Shown piece after piece: positions 41,798-51,982 of a stretch of DNA of 64,000 bases (its first letter is position 1; each line of letters opens with the position of its first letter). The notes beneath the pieces are model-generated. The model had not been told where the DNA came from. It saw only the letters and a program-made list of their open reading frames with translations, and searched no databases. The translations under genes were made by a program, and so were the position numbers. The stretch is from Nitrospinota bacterium (GTDB lineage: Bacteria > Nitrospinota_A > UBA7883 > JACRGQ01), in the NCBI GenBank assembly GCA_029881495.1, contig JAOUMJ010000009.1:30162-94161 (forward strand), written 5' to 3'.

Positions 41798-42889
41798 CTA
41801 CTTTTTGGATTTTGCGGTTTTGCCTGTCGTTTTCTCTTTCGGTTCGTTACCGTTGTCGGGCGTCTGCGGCTTCAGTTTCTTGGCGGTCCCAAGCCCCAGT
41901 TTTTCCCTCAATTGTGTTTCCAGCTTGGCTGTGAGTTCAGGATTTTCCTTGAATGTGTTCTTGGCCTGTTCGCGCCCCTGCCCGATCTTTTCGCCGTTAT
42001 AAGAGTACCATGAGCCCGATTTTTCAATCGCACCATGTTCCACGCCGAGGTCGATCAGATCACCAAGAAGGGAGATGCCGGTGCCGAAAATGATATCGAA
42101 TTCCGACTGTTTGAAAGGGGGAGCCAGTTTGTTCTTCACCACTTTCACCCTCGTCCTGTTTCCGATAACGTCCTCTTTTTCCTTGATGGCGCTGATCTTT
42201 CGGATATCAAGCCTGACAGTTGCGTAGAATTTCAGGGCGTTTCCCCCGGTTGTCGTTTCAGGGCTGCCGAACATTACGCCGATCTTCATCCTTATCTGAT
42301 TGATGAATATTACGCATGTGGACGATTTCGAGATTATGCCGGTCAATTTGCGGAGCGCCTGGCTCATCAGTCTGGCGTGTAGACCCATGTGGCTGTCCCC
42401 CATGTCACCCTCTATTTCGGCGGCAGGTGTGAGTGCGGCTACAGAGTCGACTACAACAACGTCGCAAGCCCCTGAACGTACAAGGGTTTCGACGATCTCA
42501 AGCGCCTGTTCCCCTGTATCCGGCTGGGATATGACCAGGTTTTCCACATCTACACCGAGGTGTTTCGCGTATTCCGGGTCAAGTGCGTGTTCGGCGTCCA
42601 CGAATGCGGCTATACCGCCGTTTTTCTGCGCGTTGGCAATTATATGAAGGGTCAATGTTGTCTTACCCGATGATTCAGGCCCGAAGATTTCGATCACTCT
42701 CCCCCTCGGTATCCCCCCTATTCCAAGGGCGTAGTCGAGAGAGATGGCCCCGGTGGGGATGACATTGTCCGCCGAGAATTTCGGCCCGTGATCCCCAAGG
42801 AGCATGACGGAGCCCTTGCCGAAATTTTTTTCGATCTGGGAAAAGGCCATATCAAGCGCCTTTTTCTTGTCTACCGGAATATCGCTCAT
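41798..42889 (-). CDS. recA: Recombinase RecA
   Basis: 363 residues. Visible: [12 protein letters not shown], Walker [25 protein letters not shown], the catalytic Glu region, [11 protein letters not shown] (Walker B), [20 protein letters not shown] (L2 region) and a Lys-rich C-tail. [12 protein letters not shown] is a small variation on the usual MRLG stretch. Its ATG overlaps the thpR stop (ATGA). Confidence 0.97.
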   Translation of the reverse strand: MSDIPVDKKKALDMAFSQIEKNFGKGSVMLLGDHGPKFSADNVIPTGAISLDYALGIGGIPRGRVIEIFGPESSGKTTLTLHIIANAQKNGGIAAFVDAEHALDPEYAKHLGVDVENLVISQPDTGEQALEIVETLVRSGACDVVVVDSVAALTPAAEIEGDMGDSHMGLHARLMSQALRKLTGIISKSSTCVIFINQIRMKIGVMFGSPETTTGGNALKFYATVRLDIRKISAIKEKEDVIGNRTRVKVVKNKLAPPFKQSEFDIIFGTGISLLGDLIDLGVEHGAIEKSGSWYSYNGEKIGQGREQAKNTFKENPELTAKLETQLREKLGLGTAKKLKPQTPDNGNEPKEKTTGKTAKSKK

Positions 42890-43467
42890 TTCTCCCCTCC
42901 CGCGGAAAGTTTCATTTCTGCCAATTCTGTATATATTGCGCCAGTAGGATTCAGCTCGCTCTTCATCAGGAAGATCTGCTTAACGTCGATCTTCGCCAAA
43001 CCTCTTTTGTGAAACTGACGCATTTTCATAATCAAACTGCTCTTAGCCTTGAAAGATTTTACCCGACCGAGGGTGATATGGGGGAAAAATTCTCGCTGTT
43101 CCTCCTCAAACCCGAGCTTCACCAGTTCCTTTTCTGCCAGTTCCGCCAAATCCTTCAACTTGTCGACTTCTCCCCCCAGCTCCGCGCAGACTATTCGTGG
43201 GTAATGCGGATTTGGGATAAGTTCCAAGCCATTTACAGCCAGAGATATCGGGCCTGTTTCGCGCGCAATTTTTTCAACAGTTTCAGTGATCTTTCCTATC
43301 CGTTCGCTTTTCACGTTCCCGAGGAATTTGAGTGTAAGGTGTAGATTTTCCGCATGGACCCAACGCACATCCGCTCCGGTTTTTGCCAGTTCAGCAAGCA
43401 CCCCCCCCAGGGCGGCTTCGGCCTCTTTTCCAGCCTTTACAGCAACGAATGCACGTACCGTATCCAT
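42886..43467 (-). CDS. thpR: RNA 2',3'-cyclic phosphodiesterase
   Basis: 193 residues from the Met at 43467 (or 201 from 43491). The two catalytic HXTX motifs HLTLKFLG and HITLGRVK are present at the usual spacing. The family opens 2',3'-cyclic phosphates and was first named 2'-5' RNA ligase. thpR-recA-recX is a common gene order. Confidence 0.88.
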   Translation of the reverse strand: MDTVRAFVAVKAGKEAEAALGGVLAELAKTGADVRWVHAENLHLTLKFLGNVKSERIGKITETVEKIARETGPISLAVNGLELIPNPHYPRIVCAELGGEVDKLKDLAELAEKELVKLGFEEEQREFFPHITLGRVKSFKAKSSLIMKMRQFHKRGLAKIDVKQIFLMKSELNPTGAIYTELAEMKLSAGGEK

Positions 43468-43593
43468 GGCATACTTTATCATTTCCGGCATTGAAATTTC
43501 TCAAACATGAAAAAGAAACTGATTTATGGAATCGGGATACCGCTCGTTGGGGTCAATAAATTGATTTATATTGTTTACCAGTTTGTTTAGTAT

Positions 43594-45129
43594 TTGGTGA
43601 TGGTATATTTCAGCAGTCGAAGAAGGCTCTTAATGGTTGGCGAGAGTATGGAGCTTGGCCTTGAAGTATCTTCCCGTTTAAACCGGTTTTTCGAGAGGCT
43701 TTCCATAAACCTCAAGATAGATTCCGTGAAGAACACCGAACGGGCTGTTCTGATGATGAAGTATTATGAGTATGATCTTGCCATTTGGCTTGCGTCTGAA
43801 ACGAGGGGGGAGGACGTATCGCAGTTCGTAAAATCACTCGATGAAAGCGAAAACCGGATACCGCTAATTTTTATCGCACCAAACGAGAGCGCGGGGAACT
43901 GGGAGGCTGCAGGGCGCGTAGGCGCGGGGAGCCTTTTCACAAGGGAGACCCTGGACGGAATGCCGAAGGTAGTCGACGAGGCTATCCTTGAATACAGGTC
44001 GGGGGTCGAAAAGTATGACGCCATGAAAGATCTCCTAAAATCGGCTCAGGAGCTGAAAGAGGTCAACGATGAGATAGTCCATCAGTCCTCAAAGATATTA
44101 AGGAACAAGAAGGAGGAGGAGGAGGAGCGGAGGAAGCTTGAGATACTCCTCGATTTCAGCCAGGGGATTTTCATTCTCAATCTTGATAGGCTCATTGAGA
44201 CATTGAAGGAGCGTCTCCCCAGCATTTTCGGCGTGGAGCTGTTTTCCATTTTCACGCTTGATGAAAACAGGCTCAAACTTCTGGCTTCCAACCATCCGCA
44301 GTCCGGCACCAGCATAAAATCCGAGGTTTTGCTGGAGGATTCTCCGCTGATGAAGGAGGCACTAGACAGCGGAAAACCTGTGCTGGTGAACGATTTCGCG
44401 CACTCCAGGTTCAAGACTGAAAGCCGCGCAAAGTATCGCGATAACTTCGCCATCTCCATACCGATCTTGATGGATGGCAAGCCTATCGGCGTGCTGAACA
44501 TGAATGGCAATAGGGAAGGCTTCTTCGATCATCCCGACATCACGTTCATTCACCTCGGCGTCGACATTCTCGCAAGTGCGATTTCAAACGCGATGCAGCA
44601 TAACCGGCTGGAAGAGCTTTCCATAACTGACGGTCAGACGGGACTATACAATAACAGGTATTTTTATCGCGTACTTTCCGCCGAGTGGGAGAAGTCGAGG
44701 AGGTATGACAGGCATTTTTCCCTGATAATCGCTGACATTGATTTTTTTAAAAAGGTAAACGACACATACGGCCATCTTTCCGGCGATCTAATATTGAAGG
44801 AGTTTGCTGACGTGCTCGTAAGCAAGGTAAGGAAGGCCGATACGGTTGCGCGATACGGAGGCGAAGAGTTTATCATAGTGCTTCCGGAATCGGATAAATC
44901 CGATGCCGCTTTGATGGCCGAGAGGATGAGGAAAGAGATAGAAGCGTCTACTTTCAAGGGTTGTGACAATGCGGATATAAAAATAACATCATCTTTCGGC
45001 GTCGCCGATTCCCGAATGCTGGGTTTGAAACGGGGAGAAGATGTTTTGAAGATGGCGGATAACAGGCTTTACATCGCAAAGAACGGCGGTAGAAATATGG
45101 TAGTTACCAGCGATAAGGAGAGCCCCTGA
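43594..45129 (+). CDS. Receiver-like/GAF/GGDEF diguanylate cyclase
   Basis: 511 residues. An N-terminal receiver-like region (about 8-135) lacks a clear acceptor (YDLAIWLAS). A coiled coil follows (about 145-195), then a GAF domain (about 200-345) and a GGDEF domain with RYGGEEF. RKAD lies five residues before the signature, a proper I-site for product inhibition. It should make c-di-GMP. The neighbouring divergent gene has a cyclic-nucleotide-binding fold. Confidence 0.9.
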   Translation: MVMVYFSSRRRLLMVGESMELGLEVSSRLNRFFERLSINLKIDSVKNTERAVLMMKYYEYDLAIWLASETRGEDVSQFVKSLDESENRIPLIFIAPNESAGNWEAAGRVGAGSLFTRETLDGMPKVVDEAILEYRSGVEKYDAMKDLLKSAQELKEVNDEIVHQSSKILRNKKEEEEERRKLEILLDFSQGIFILNLDRLIETLKERLPSIFGVELFSIFTLDENRLKLLASNHPQSGTSIKSEVLLEDSPLMKEALDSGKPVLVNDFAHSRFKTESRAKYRDNFAISIPILMDGKPIGVLNMNGNREGFFDHPDITFIHLGVDILASAISNAMQHNRLEELSITDGQTGLYNNRYFYRVLSAEWEKSRRYDRHFSLIIADIDFFKKVNDTYGHLSGDLILKEFADVLVSKVRKADTVARYGGEEFIIVLPESDKSDAALMAERMRKEIEASTFKGCDNADIKITSSFGVADSRMLGLKRGEDVLKMADNRLYIAKNGGRNMVVTSDKESP

Positions 45130-45145
45130 TCCGGGGAGGAGTTAT

Positions 45146-45613
45146 TTACTTGTTCTGGTAGAGGAGCTTGTTGGTTTCGGCAAGTTTCAGCGCCAGAGCT
45201 CGTGTCAGGTTACGGTAGATCGCCGCCATCAGCTCGGGCTTATCGTTTATCGATTTTTCCGAGATCTCGAAAAGTATTACATCGGAAATAGTTCTGGCCG
45301 AGGCGGTTCTGTTGCCCGATCCCTTTTCCCCTCTCATGGCAAACCCCATCTCCCCGACAAGATCGCCAGCCGATAGTTTCGTAATGGTTTTCTTTTTGGT
45401 CTCGGTGGAGGAGCTGATCTCAATATATATTTCTATCTCCCCCTTGATAATTACATGGAAGCAGTCGGGAACATCTCCCTTTGCGTACAGAAGGTATCCC
45501 GGCGGTCTGTTAACAGGTTTGACAGTTGAAAGGAATAAATTCAGGTCGCTATTGCTGAAATTTTTCAGGAATGGAACCGAATCGCGCAGCTTTTCAAGTT
45601 TGTCCAGGCTCAT
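45146..45613 (-). CDS. Cyclic-nucleotide-binding domain protein
   Basis: 155 residues, only a cNMP-binding beta barrel and helix (GYLLYAKGDVPDCFHVIIKG, LSAGDLVGEMGF). No DNA-binding domain follows, so it is not a CRP-type activator. The phosphate-binding cassette is loose (GEKGSGNRTASART). It may be a partner or sensor subunit. Confidence 0.8.
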   Translation of the reverse strand: MSLDKLEKLRDSVPFLKNFSNSDLNLFLSTVKPVNRPPGYLLYAKGDVPDCFHVIIKGEIEIYIEISSSTETKKKTITKLSAGDLVGEMGFAMRGEKGSGNRTASARTISDVILFEISEKSINDKPELMAAIYRNLTRALALKLAETNKLLYQNK

Positions 45614-45803
45614 CTTCTTTCAGCTTTCTCCCACAGCCGGGTTTAGTCAGTTCAAACCGTTTTCCCATTCATTTAATTTAACAGTATTGGTCCCATGCAA
45701 AACGGGACGTGACATGGAAATTAAAATTTCTGCAATCCTGTTAATAGTTTAATGTTGTAAACTTAAAACCAGACACACGACTATTTTAACAGGGGAATTT
45801 AGG

Positions 45804-46439
45804 ATGTCGATATTTTTTACTTTTTTAGCGTGTTACATAGCCGGTTCAATTCCGACCGCGCTTGTCGCGGGATATCTGTACGGTGGAATTGACATTCGAA
45901 CTACCGGGAGCAAAAATGCCGGTGCTACCAATCTCTATCGCTCATTCGGGCTGAAACTCTATGTTCCGGTATTGCTTCTGGACATGTTCAAGGGTTTTGC
46001 TGCGACGTTGTGGCTCTCCGCTCTAACGGATCCCGAACCCCTTACTGCTTTGCAAATGCAGATATTTTGCGGTATAGCGGCTGTGTTTGGGCATATTTTT
46101 ACGGTTTTTGCCAGGTTCAAAGGGGGGAAGGGGGTCGCGACCGCCGCCGGAATGATGCTGGCTCTCATTCCCGCGCAGGTGCTTCTGGCACTTGCGGTTT
46201 ATCTGGTGATCACTTCTGCCACCCATTATGTCTCGCTTGGATCGATTGGTGCTTCCGTTTCCCTCCCGGTAATATTCTTTCTTGAATATGCTTTTGGAGG
46301 GAGTTCATATGAATGGGAGATATACGCTGTTTCAGCCGTGCTGGCCGCCCTTATTATAGTTACTCACCGCTCGAATATCGGCCGTCTTCTCCGCGGGGAG
46401 GAAAATAAAACCTACTTTTTTAAAAGGAATTCTGTCTGA
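45804..46439 (+). CDS. plsY: Acyl-phosphate:glycerol-3-phosphate acyltransferase
   Basis: 211 residues, five to six membrane helices. Motifs: AGSIPTALVAGYLYGGIDIR, GSKNAGATNLYR and FKGGKGVATAAGM. It makes lysophosphatidic acid in phospholipid synthesis, in the inner membrane, from acyl-phosphate supplied by PlsX. Confidence 0.94.
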   Translation: MSIFFTFLACYIAGSIPTALVAGYLYGGIDIRTTGSKNAGATNLYRSFGLKLYVPVLLLDMFKGFAATLWLSALTDPEPLTALQMQIFCGIAAVFGHIFTVFARFKGGKGVATAAGMMLALIPAQVLLALAVYLVITSATHYVSLGSIGASVSLPVIFFLEYAFGGSSYEWEIYAVSAVLAALIIVTHRSNIGRLLRGEENKTYFFKRNSV

Positions 46440-46470
46440 CCCTGAATAATAAGATATATAATATTAAACA

Positions 46471-47052
46471 ATGATTCATAAACAGGAAATATCTGCCCTC
46501 GTTGTTGATGATGAAGAAGTTCTGCGCCAGATGGTGGCGAGGGTTCTAAAGTCGATGTCTATCAAGGCGGATAGCGCCGAGGACGGCCTGATTGCTCTGG
46601 ACAAAATTAGCCACGGCAGATACGACTTCGTCATCGCGGACATCCGTATGCCCAACATGGACGGGATGCAGTTGCTGAAGGAAGTAAAGCGGAACTACCA
46701 AGATCTCGATTTCATCATAATGACAGCGCACACATCGCAATATTCATTTATTGACGTTGTGGAATCAGGCGCGAACGATTACATAACCAAGCCTTTCAGC
46801 GTCGAAGAGCTCAAAGCGAAGATCGAGCGCGTCCTCCGCGAAAGGCAGACCATCATGGAACTCCTCGACAAGACGAAAAAGCTGGAGCTGGCATACACCG
46901 AAATTCTTCTGCTCAAGGATCAGGAGGAAAAAATCTGCACGGAGATCAATTACGAAAAGGAATTTCTTCAGGTCGAAATAGAAAAACTGAAGAATGATAA
47001 CGCCAGGCTCAACGAAAAAATGAAGCACCTCGGAGGTAGAGAAAAACTCTGA
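46471..47052 (+). CDS. Response regulator with C-terminal coiled coil
   Basis: 193 residues. An intact receiver (VVDDEE, FVIADIRMPNMDG, MTAHTS, YITKPF) is joined to an 80-residue coiled coil instead of an output domain. TATAAT ends eight bases before ATG, so the message is nearly leaderless. It may act by protein contact. Confidence 0.87.
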   Translation: MIHKQEISALVVDDEEVLRQMVARVLKSMSIKADSAEDGLIALDKISHGRYDFVIADIRMPNMDGMQLLKEVKRNYQDLDFIIMTAHTSQYSFIDVVESGANDYITKPFSVEELKAKIERVLRERQTIMELLDKTKKLELAYTEILLLKDQEEKICTEINYEKEFLQVEIEKLKNDNARLNEKMKHLGGREKL

Positions 47053-47096
47053 TGAGGCGTTTGCCCAGGCTCGGAGTCTTTCATTGCGAGGCCTAG

Positions 47097-47966
47097 CTGA
47101 AAACCATATCTTCCATAACTGACATCGGAAAATTCTCCGATTCTGCCGCCAGGAGCGGGAAAACATGCGGCTTTGTTCCTACGCTCGGCGCGCTTCATGA
47201 AGGCCATCTCTCACTTATAAAAAGAGCAAAGAGGGAAAATGACAAGGTCATCGTTTCCATCTTTGTAAATCCGCTCCAGTTCCGAAGCGATGGATACAGG
47301 AAATATCCGAGGGATCCGAAAGGTGACGCGGAAAAGTGCCGCAAGGCGGGGGTCGATCTCCTTTTTGCGCCGAATGCGGAGGAAATTTATCCCGACGGTT
47401 TTTCGGCTTCGCTGGAGCTCCCCGCGCTCTTCAAGGTTCTCAAGTTCCAAAAACTCGAGTGGCATTACCGCGGAATGTTGCTAATAGTGCTAAAATTTTT
47501 CAATATCGTCCGGCCCAGACGCGCTTATTTCGGCATGAAGGATCCCCATCAGCTGGCGCTTATCCGCAAAATGGTCGACGATCTGAATGTTCCGGTTGAA
47601 ATAGTGCCCTGTCCTACCGTAAGAGAGAGGGACGGTCTGGCAAAATCGTCGCGAAATCTGCTATTGACCCCGGAGGAGAGAAAAGCTTTGCCGGTAGTCT
47701 ATCGTGCCCTGAAAAGCGGGGCCGAGATAATGGCGTCAAAGGGGGCAAAAGGCGTTGATTCCGCTTTTGTGATAATGCGTGAAATTTTCAGGAGCGAACC
47801 GCTTGTAACGCTCCACGGTCTTGAGATCCTCTATGCCGATACACTTATGCCTGTCGGTTCCGAAGCTCACGGTGAAAAAGTGCGCGAAGCATTCTGTGCC
47901 GCGACCGTTTTTGCTGGGGGGAAGAGACTTACCGACAACGTTCGATTCAAGATAAAGCCGATTTGA
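47097..47966 (+). CDS. panC: Pantothenate synthetase with CTG start
   Basis: 289 residues, joining pantoate and beta-alanine. The frame is open from CTG at 47097 (after an in-frame TAG at 47094) and contains no ATG, GTG or TTG before 47475. The N-terminal active-site block FVPTLGALHEGHLSLI lies at residues about 27-42, so translation must begin upstream of it. GAGG is five bases before CTG. VSIFVNPLQF, YFGMKD (usual YFGEKD) and KSSRN are further landmarks. RPGHFRG is replaced by LEWHYRG. Ordinary start calling would give a false 163-residue truncation. Confidence 0.8.
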   Translation: MKTISSITDIGKFSDSAARSGKTCGFVPTLGALHEGHLSLIKRAKRENDKVIVSIFVNPLQFRSDGYRKYPRDPKGDAEKCRKAGVDLLFAPNAEEIYPDGFSASLELPALFKVLKFQKLEWHYRGMLLIVLKFFNIVRPRRAYFGMKDPHQLALIRKMVDDLNVPVEIVPCPTVRERDGLAKSSRNLLLTPEERKALPVVYRALKSGAEIMASKGAKGVDSAFVIMREIFRSEPLVTLHGLEILYADTLMPVGSEAHGEKVREAFCAATVFAGGKRLTDNVRFKIKPI

Positions 47967-49036
47967 AAACGGTCTTTTATTTTATAAGCGGCCACGGGTT
48001 TGGCCACGCGGTTCGTTCGTCACTAGTGATCAGAGAACTCGCCAGGCTCGGCATCAGGGTGGAGATATTCAGCTCTATACCCAAAAGGATATTCGACAGC
48101 AAATTACACGGAGTCGACTACGGTTACCACCATGGCGAGATGGATATCGGAGTTGTGCAGAGTGATTCGATTTCAATAGATGTCCCCGCGACATATGAAG
48201 CCTGGTCGAAATTTATCGATAGCCGGGAGAGCTGGATCGACCGTTATCTTGGGCTGTGCGGAAAACTGAAACCCTCCGCGATAGTTTGCGACATCGTTCC
48301 GTTTGCGATACCGCTTGCCCTGAAAGCGGGGCTCCCTTCCATTCTCGTAGCCACCTTTACATGGGACGCCATTTTAAATTTCTATGCTGACGAGGACGCG
48401 CGCTTTGAAAAACTTTCGAATGAATTGTTGCGAATATATTCCGAGGCTTCTCTAATGATTAGCACACCGCTATCGTTCGGCTTGCCGAAGATAGCGGAAT
48501 CTGTCACGGTCCCTTTGATCGGGGCAAAGTGTGAAGTTGGGGAGACTGAAATCCGTAAAAAACTCGGTCTCGATGAAAGGCCGGCCTTTCTTGTCAGCTT
48601 CGGAGGACTTGGCTTGAGCGGCATTGAACGCCTGGGGCTGAAAAGGATGAAAGATTACCAGTTTCTTTTTCTTGCCGACAGGAGCCAGAGTGATGGAAAT
48701 CTGATCACCTGTGACAACGCCGCAGTTTCCCACGAAGAGCTGGTAAAAATATCCCGCGCCGTTATCACCAAGCCTGGCTATGGAGTGTCGACAGAGTGCA
48801 TCTTGAATAGAACAGCGATGATCTATACATCAAGAGGCAAATTCGCCGAATACGAACCGCTTGTCGATGAATTGAAAAAGTACATCCCAATGACTTTCAT
48901 TTCAAACGAGGAGCTCTTTTCCGGCGGACTGGCCCTCTTGCTTGTAAAGAGCATGGAATTCGTTCCCGGCCTACGCACAGATGAGGGGTCAGGTGCGAAA
49001 GAAACTGCTACTCAGATAAAAATGAGGTATTTATAA
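47963..49036 (+). CDS. Glycosyltransferase-like protein (GT-B fold)
   Basis: 357 residues from TTG, overlapping the panC stop (TTGA). The opening FISGHGFGHAVRSSLVIREL and the later KPGYGVSTECILNRTAMIY are those of MurG/UGT-like GT-B proteins, and of the N-terminal part of some arabinokinase-like proteins. Sugar donor and acceptor are unknown. Coupling with panC is probably only operon economy. Confidence 0.72.
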   Translation: MKTVFYFISGHGFGHAVRSSLVIRELARLGIRVEIFSSIPKRIFDSKLHGVDYGYHHGEMDIGVVQSDSISIDVPATYEAWSKFIDSRESWIDRYLGLCGKLKPSAIVCDIVPFAIPLALKAGLPSILVATFTWDAILNFYADEDARFEKLSNELLRIYSEASLMISTPLSFGLPKIAESVTVPLIGAKCEVGETEIRKKLGLDERPAFLVSFGGLGLSGIERLGLKRMKDYQFLFLADRSQSDGNLITCDNAAVSHEELVKISRAVITKPGYGVSTECILNRTAMIYTSRGKFAEYEPLVDELKKYIPMTFISNEELFSGGLALLLVKSMEFVPGLRTDEGSGAKETATQIKMRYL

Positions 49037-49246
49037 CTTCTTCGTAATATTACATAACAGCAATGTAACATGATGTGAGTTCTATGCGCGGTTAATGATG
49101 ATAATTTGGATTGATAACCTATTGTAATCGTATTGGTTATAGGCTATCGTAATATGACAATGTGTGTTCGCGGGGCGGTTTGTTTGGAAGTATTGGACTC
49201 CCTGTCAAACCTGATACACTATTATGTATGGAAGCGATGAGGCCAA

Positions 49247-50371
49247 ATGACAAAACTTGAGTCTGCCGGAAAAAAGCTGGTTGTAACTTCTCTGGTTATT
49301 TTAATGACCGGTATGTTCTTCCTGATAATGGGGACATACGAAAATTTTGAGGAGAGCTATTCCAACCTGATAATCCCCTCGGCTATAATTCTCATCGCGT
49401 TATCTTTTTTCCTGAAGCATGTATTCGAACTCCTCGGCCTTATCCGTGAAACCGAATCGCATCTGCATCTGAGCGCCTCCGTGTTTGAAAATTCTGTTGA
49501 AAGCATAATAATCACAGATCCAAGAGGGAGGATCGTTTCAGTTAATCCCTCTTTCACCGAGGTAACCGGTTATACAGAAGCGGAGGTTCTCGGGAAAAAT
49601 CCCCGGATACTAAGTTCCGGCAAGCATGAGATGGATTTTTATGAAAAGATGTGGAAGGCGATTCTCGACAAGGGGCAGTGGAGCGGTGAGATCTGGAACA
49701 GGAGGAAAGATGGCCTTGTATTTCCGGAACAACTCTCCATCACAGCGATAAAGGATAAAGGGGGGAAAGTTACCCACTACGCCGGAGTGTTTACGGATAT
49801 CTCCGAGCATAAAAAACATGTTGAACTGATCGAGTACATGGCGTTTCACGATAATCTTACTGGACTTATCAACCGGCTCACTTTCTACGATCTCCTCCAG
49901 GTAGAGATAGCCCACGCAAAAAGGTATGGCTACACGACCGCGGTAATGTTCCTTGACCTCGACTATTTCAAAGAGGTTAATGACAACTATGGACATAATA
50001 TGGGCGACCTGCTATTGAAAAAAGTCGCGAAGGATATTAGGAACTGTCTCCGTTCGGGCGATACTGTGGCCCGTTTTGGCGGCGACGAATTCACCGCGCT
50101 GTTGCCTCAGTTACGGAAAGATGAGGATTTCAAGCTGATCGCCTCAAAAATAGTAGACCTTTTCAAGAAACCTTTTAATGTAAACGGTTATGACCTCCGT
50201 CTTGGTGTAAGTATCGGCATTGCTATCTATCCGACTCATGGAGATGACGTCACTTCCATCATGAATAAGGCCGATGACGCCATGTATTACGTCAAGAACC
50301 ATGGCAGGAACAATTACCGGCTTTACGACGACACCATTCCAAGGAAATCCGGCAACAAGATAAGCGTTTGA
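49247..50371 (+). CDS. PAS-GGDEF diguanylate cyclase, membrane-anchored
   Basis: 374 residues. Two membrane helices (about 10-30 and 42-62), PAS about 73-190 (FENSVESIIITDPRGRIVSV, GVFTDISEHKK) and GGDEF about 200-365 with RFGGDEF. RSGD sits five residues before it as an I-site. A sigma-70-like promoter, TTGGAC-N16-TACACT, ends 29 bases before the ATG. GAGG precedes ATG. Confidence 0.9.
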   Translation: MTKLESAGKKLVVTSLVILMTGMFFLIMGTYENFEESYSNLIIPSAIILIALSFFLKHVFELLGLIRETESHLHLSASVFENSVESIIITDPRGRIVSVNPSFTEVTGYTEAEVLGKNPRILSSGKHEMDFYEKMWKAILDKGQWSGEIWNRRKDGLVFPEQLSITAIKDKGGKVTHYAGVFTDISEHKKHVELIEYMAFHDNLTGLINRLTFYDLLQVEIAHAKRYGYTTAVMFLDLDYFKEVNDNYGHNMGDLLLKKVAKDIRNCLRSGDTVARFGGDEFTALLPQLRKDEDFKLIASKIVDLFKKPFNVNGYDLRLGVSIGIAIYPTHGDDVTSIMNKADDAMYYVKNHGRNNYRLYDDTIPRKSGNKISV

Positions 50372-50490
50372 TATTCCGTAAATTGGTGGACTAGACAGTA
50401 TCAACTCACCAAAATTTTCCGATTCTCTCATAACTTCTCCAAAGACAATCGGCTATACTGTTCAACAAAAGGGAGAATAGGAGAATTTCC

Positions 50491-50934
50491 ATGGCCCACA
50501 AGAGGCTTGAAACGTTAAAGGAGATAGTGCTTCTCCAGGACAAGATGGGTCAGTATTTTGAGGACAGCGCCTACTCTGTTCCTTCCATCATCAGAACATG
50601 GGCGCCGCCCGTAGATCTGTATGAAACGGAGGAGAGTATTCACATCATCGCGGAGCTTCCCGGTGTTGATGAAAAGGATCTGAAGATCGAGGTTCGTGAC
50701 AATGTCATAACCATCCAGGGACAGCGGAAGTTTTCAACCAGAAGCGGCGAGAGTTTTATTCAGGTTGAAAGGAATTACGGCCCGTTTCAGAGGACTTTCC
50801 GGCTACCCGCATCCGTGCAGGAAGAGATGGTTGTCGCTGAATTCAAATTGGGATTATTAAGAATTAAAATGCAGAAAGTGGAGCGGCAGGGCCAGAAATT
50901 TATCAGGGTCAACGTTACGTCAAAAGGTTTATGA
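50491..50934 (+). CDS. Small heat-shock protein Hsp20
   Basis: 147 residues. Alpha-crystallin domain about 42-140 with APPVDLYETEESIHIIAELP and the late ELPGV/EFKLGLLRIKM strands. AGGAG precedes the ATG. Its stop overlaps the bioB start (ATGA), an unusual pairing of chaperone and biotin genes. Confidence 0.92.
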   Translation: MAHKRLETLKEIVLLQDKMGQYFEDSAYSVPSIIRTWAPPVDLYETEESIHIIAELPGVDEKDLKIEVRDNVITIQGQRKFSTRSGESFIQVERNYGPFQRTFRLPASVQEEMVVAEFKLGLLRIKMQKVERQGQKFIRVNVTSKGL

Positions 50935-51923
50935 GCAGAAAACTAATCGAGAGTTGCCGAGAGTCGGCATTGCGCAACGAAAAGATATCCGAACAGGACG
51001 CGCTGGAGCTGATAACCCTCCCACGGGAACATATCATGGATCTGATTGCCGCCGCCGACGCGGTGAGGCGGAAGCATAAGGGGAACAGAATATCCCTCTG
51101 CTCAATTGTGAATGCCCGTTCGGGCAGGTGCGGCGAGGATTGCGCCTTCTGTCCGCAGTCGGTTTTCAGCAAATCGGAATCTCCGGAATACGCTCTCATG
51201 GGGGCAGATGAAATTGTCAGCGCCGCCGAGAAGGCGATTGGCGACGGTGCGCACAAATTCGGTATCGTCACGAGCGGCAAGGGGCCGGAAAAGAACAACG
51301 GCGATTTCGAAAAGATAATCGCATCCATCAGATCCATGAAACAGAATGTCGGCATTCACAGATGTGCATCGCTCGGAGTTATCGATTCGGAACAGGCGGT
51401 TGCTTTGAAGGAGGCGGGGCTGGATGAATTTCACCACAATCTAGAAACGGCAAGGAGTTTTTATCCCAAGATCTGTTCCACGAGGGACTACGACGAGAAT
51501 GTGGCAACCATTGCCGCCGCGAAGAGTGCCGGACTCAGGGTCTGTTGCGGGGGGATCTTGGGTATGGGAGAGACCCCTGTCCAAAGGATCGAGCTGGCGT
51601 CGGAGTTGAGAGAGCTTGGTGTAGATTCGATACCGCTTAATTTTCTAAATCCGGTAGAGGGGACGAAGCTCGAAAAGAGCGAAAGGCTCAAGCCGCTGGA
51701 GGTTCTGCAGATAATCGCCGTATTCCGCCTTTTTTTGCCCGACAGGGATATAAAGGTCGCGGGGGGGAGAGAGGTTAATCTTCGAGACTTGCAGTCGTGG
51801 ATGTTCTTCGCGGGGGCGAATTCCACGATGGTCGGCAACTATCTTACCACTACAGGAAGGAATGCCGAGGACGACGTCAGAATGGTAGAGGATCTGGGAC
51901 TAGAGGTTGTCGGAAGGGGATAG
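50931..51923 (+). CDS. bioB: Biotin synthase
   Basis: 330-residue radical SAM enzyme that inserts sulfur into dethiobiotin. The SAM cluster motif is CGEDCAFCPQS (C-X3-C-X2-C). RCASLGVIDSEQAVALKEAG, HNLETARSFYPKIC and GGREVNLRDLQSWMFFAGAN are typical. It leads into bioF. Confidence 0.95.
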   Translation: MSRKLIESCRESALRNEKISEQDALELITLPREHIMDLIAAADAVRRKHKGNRISLCSIVNARSGRCGEDCAFCPQSVFSKSESPEYALMGADEIVSAAEKAIGDGAHKFGIVTSGKGPEKNNGDFEKIIASIRSMKQNVGIHRCASLGVIDSEQAVALKEAGLDEFHHNLETARSFYPKICSTRDYDENVATIAAAKSAGLRVCCGGILGMGETPVQRIELASELRELGVDSIPLNFLNPVEGTKLEKSERLKPLEVLQIIAVFRLFLPDRDIKVAGGREVNLRDLQSWMFFAGANSTMVGNYLTTTGRNAEDDVRMVEDLGLEVVGRG

Positions 51924-51982
51924 GATACGCGCTTTTCCTTTCATCGCCGAATACGGTTTCAGGTGGCAAAAAGGGGAGCGTG

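Noticed and set aside
47097..47475. panC as a frameshifted pseudogene
   Set aside because: Translation from 47097 is open and encodes the expected PanC block, so the gene is whole apart from its unusual start codon.
51797..51982. Long N-terminal extension of bioF
   Set aside because: It overlaps bioB in another frame and has no BioF similarity. ATG at 51983 has GGGGAG upstream.
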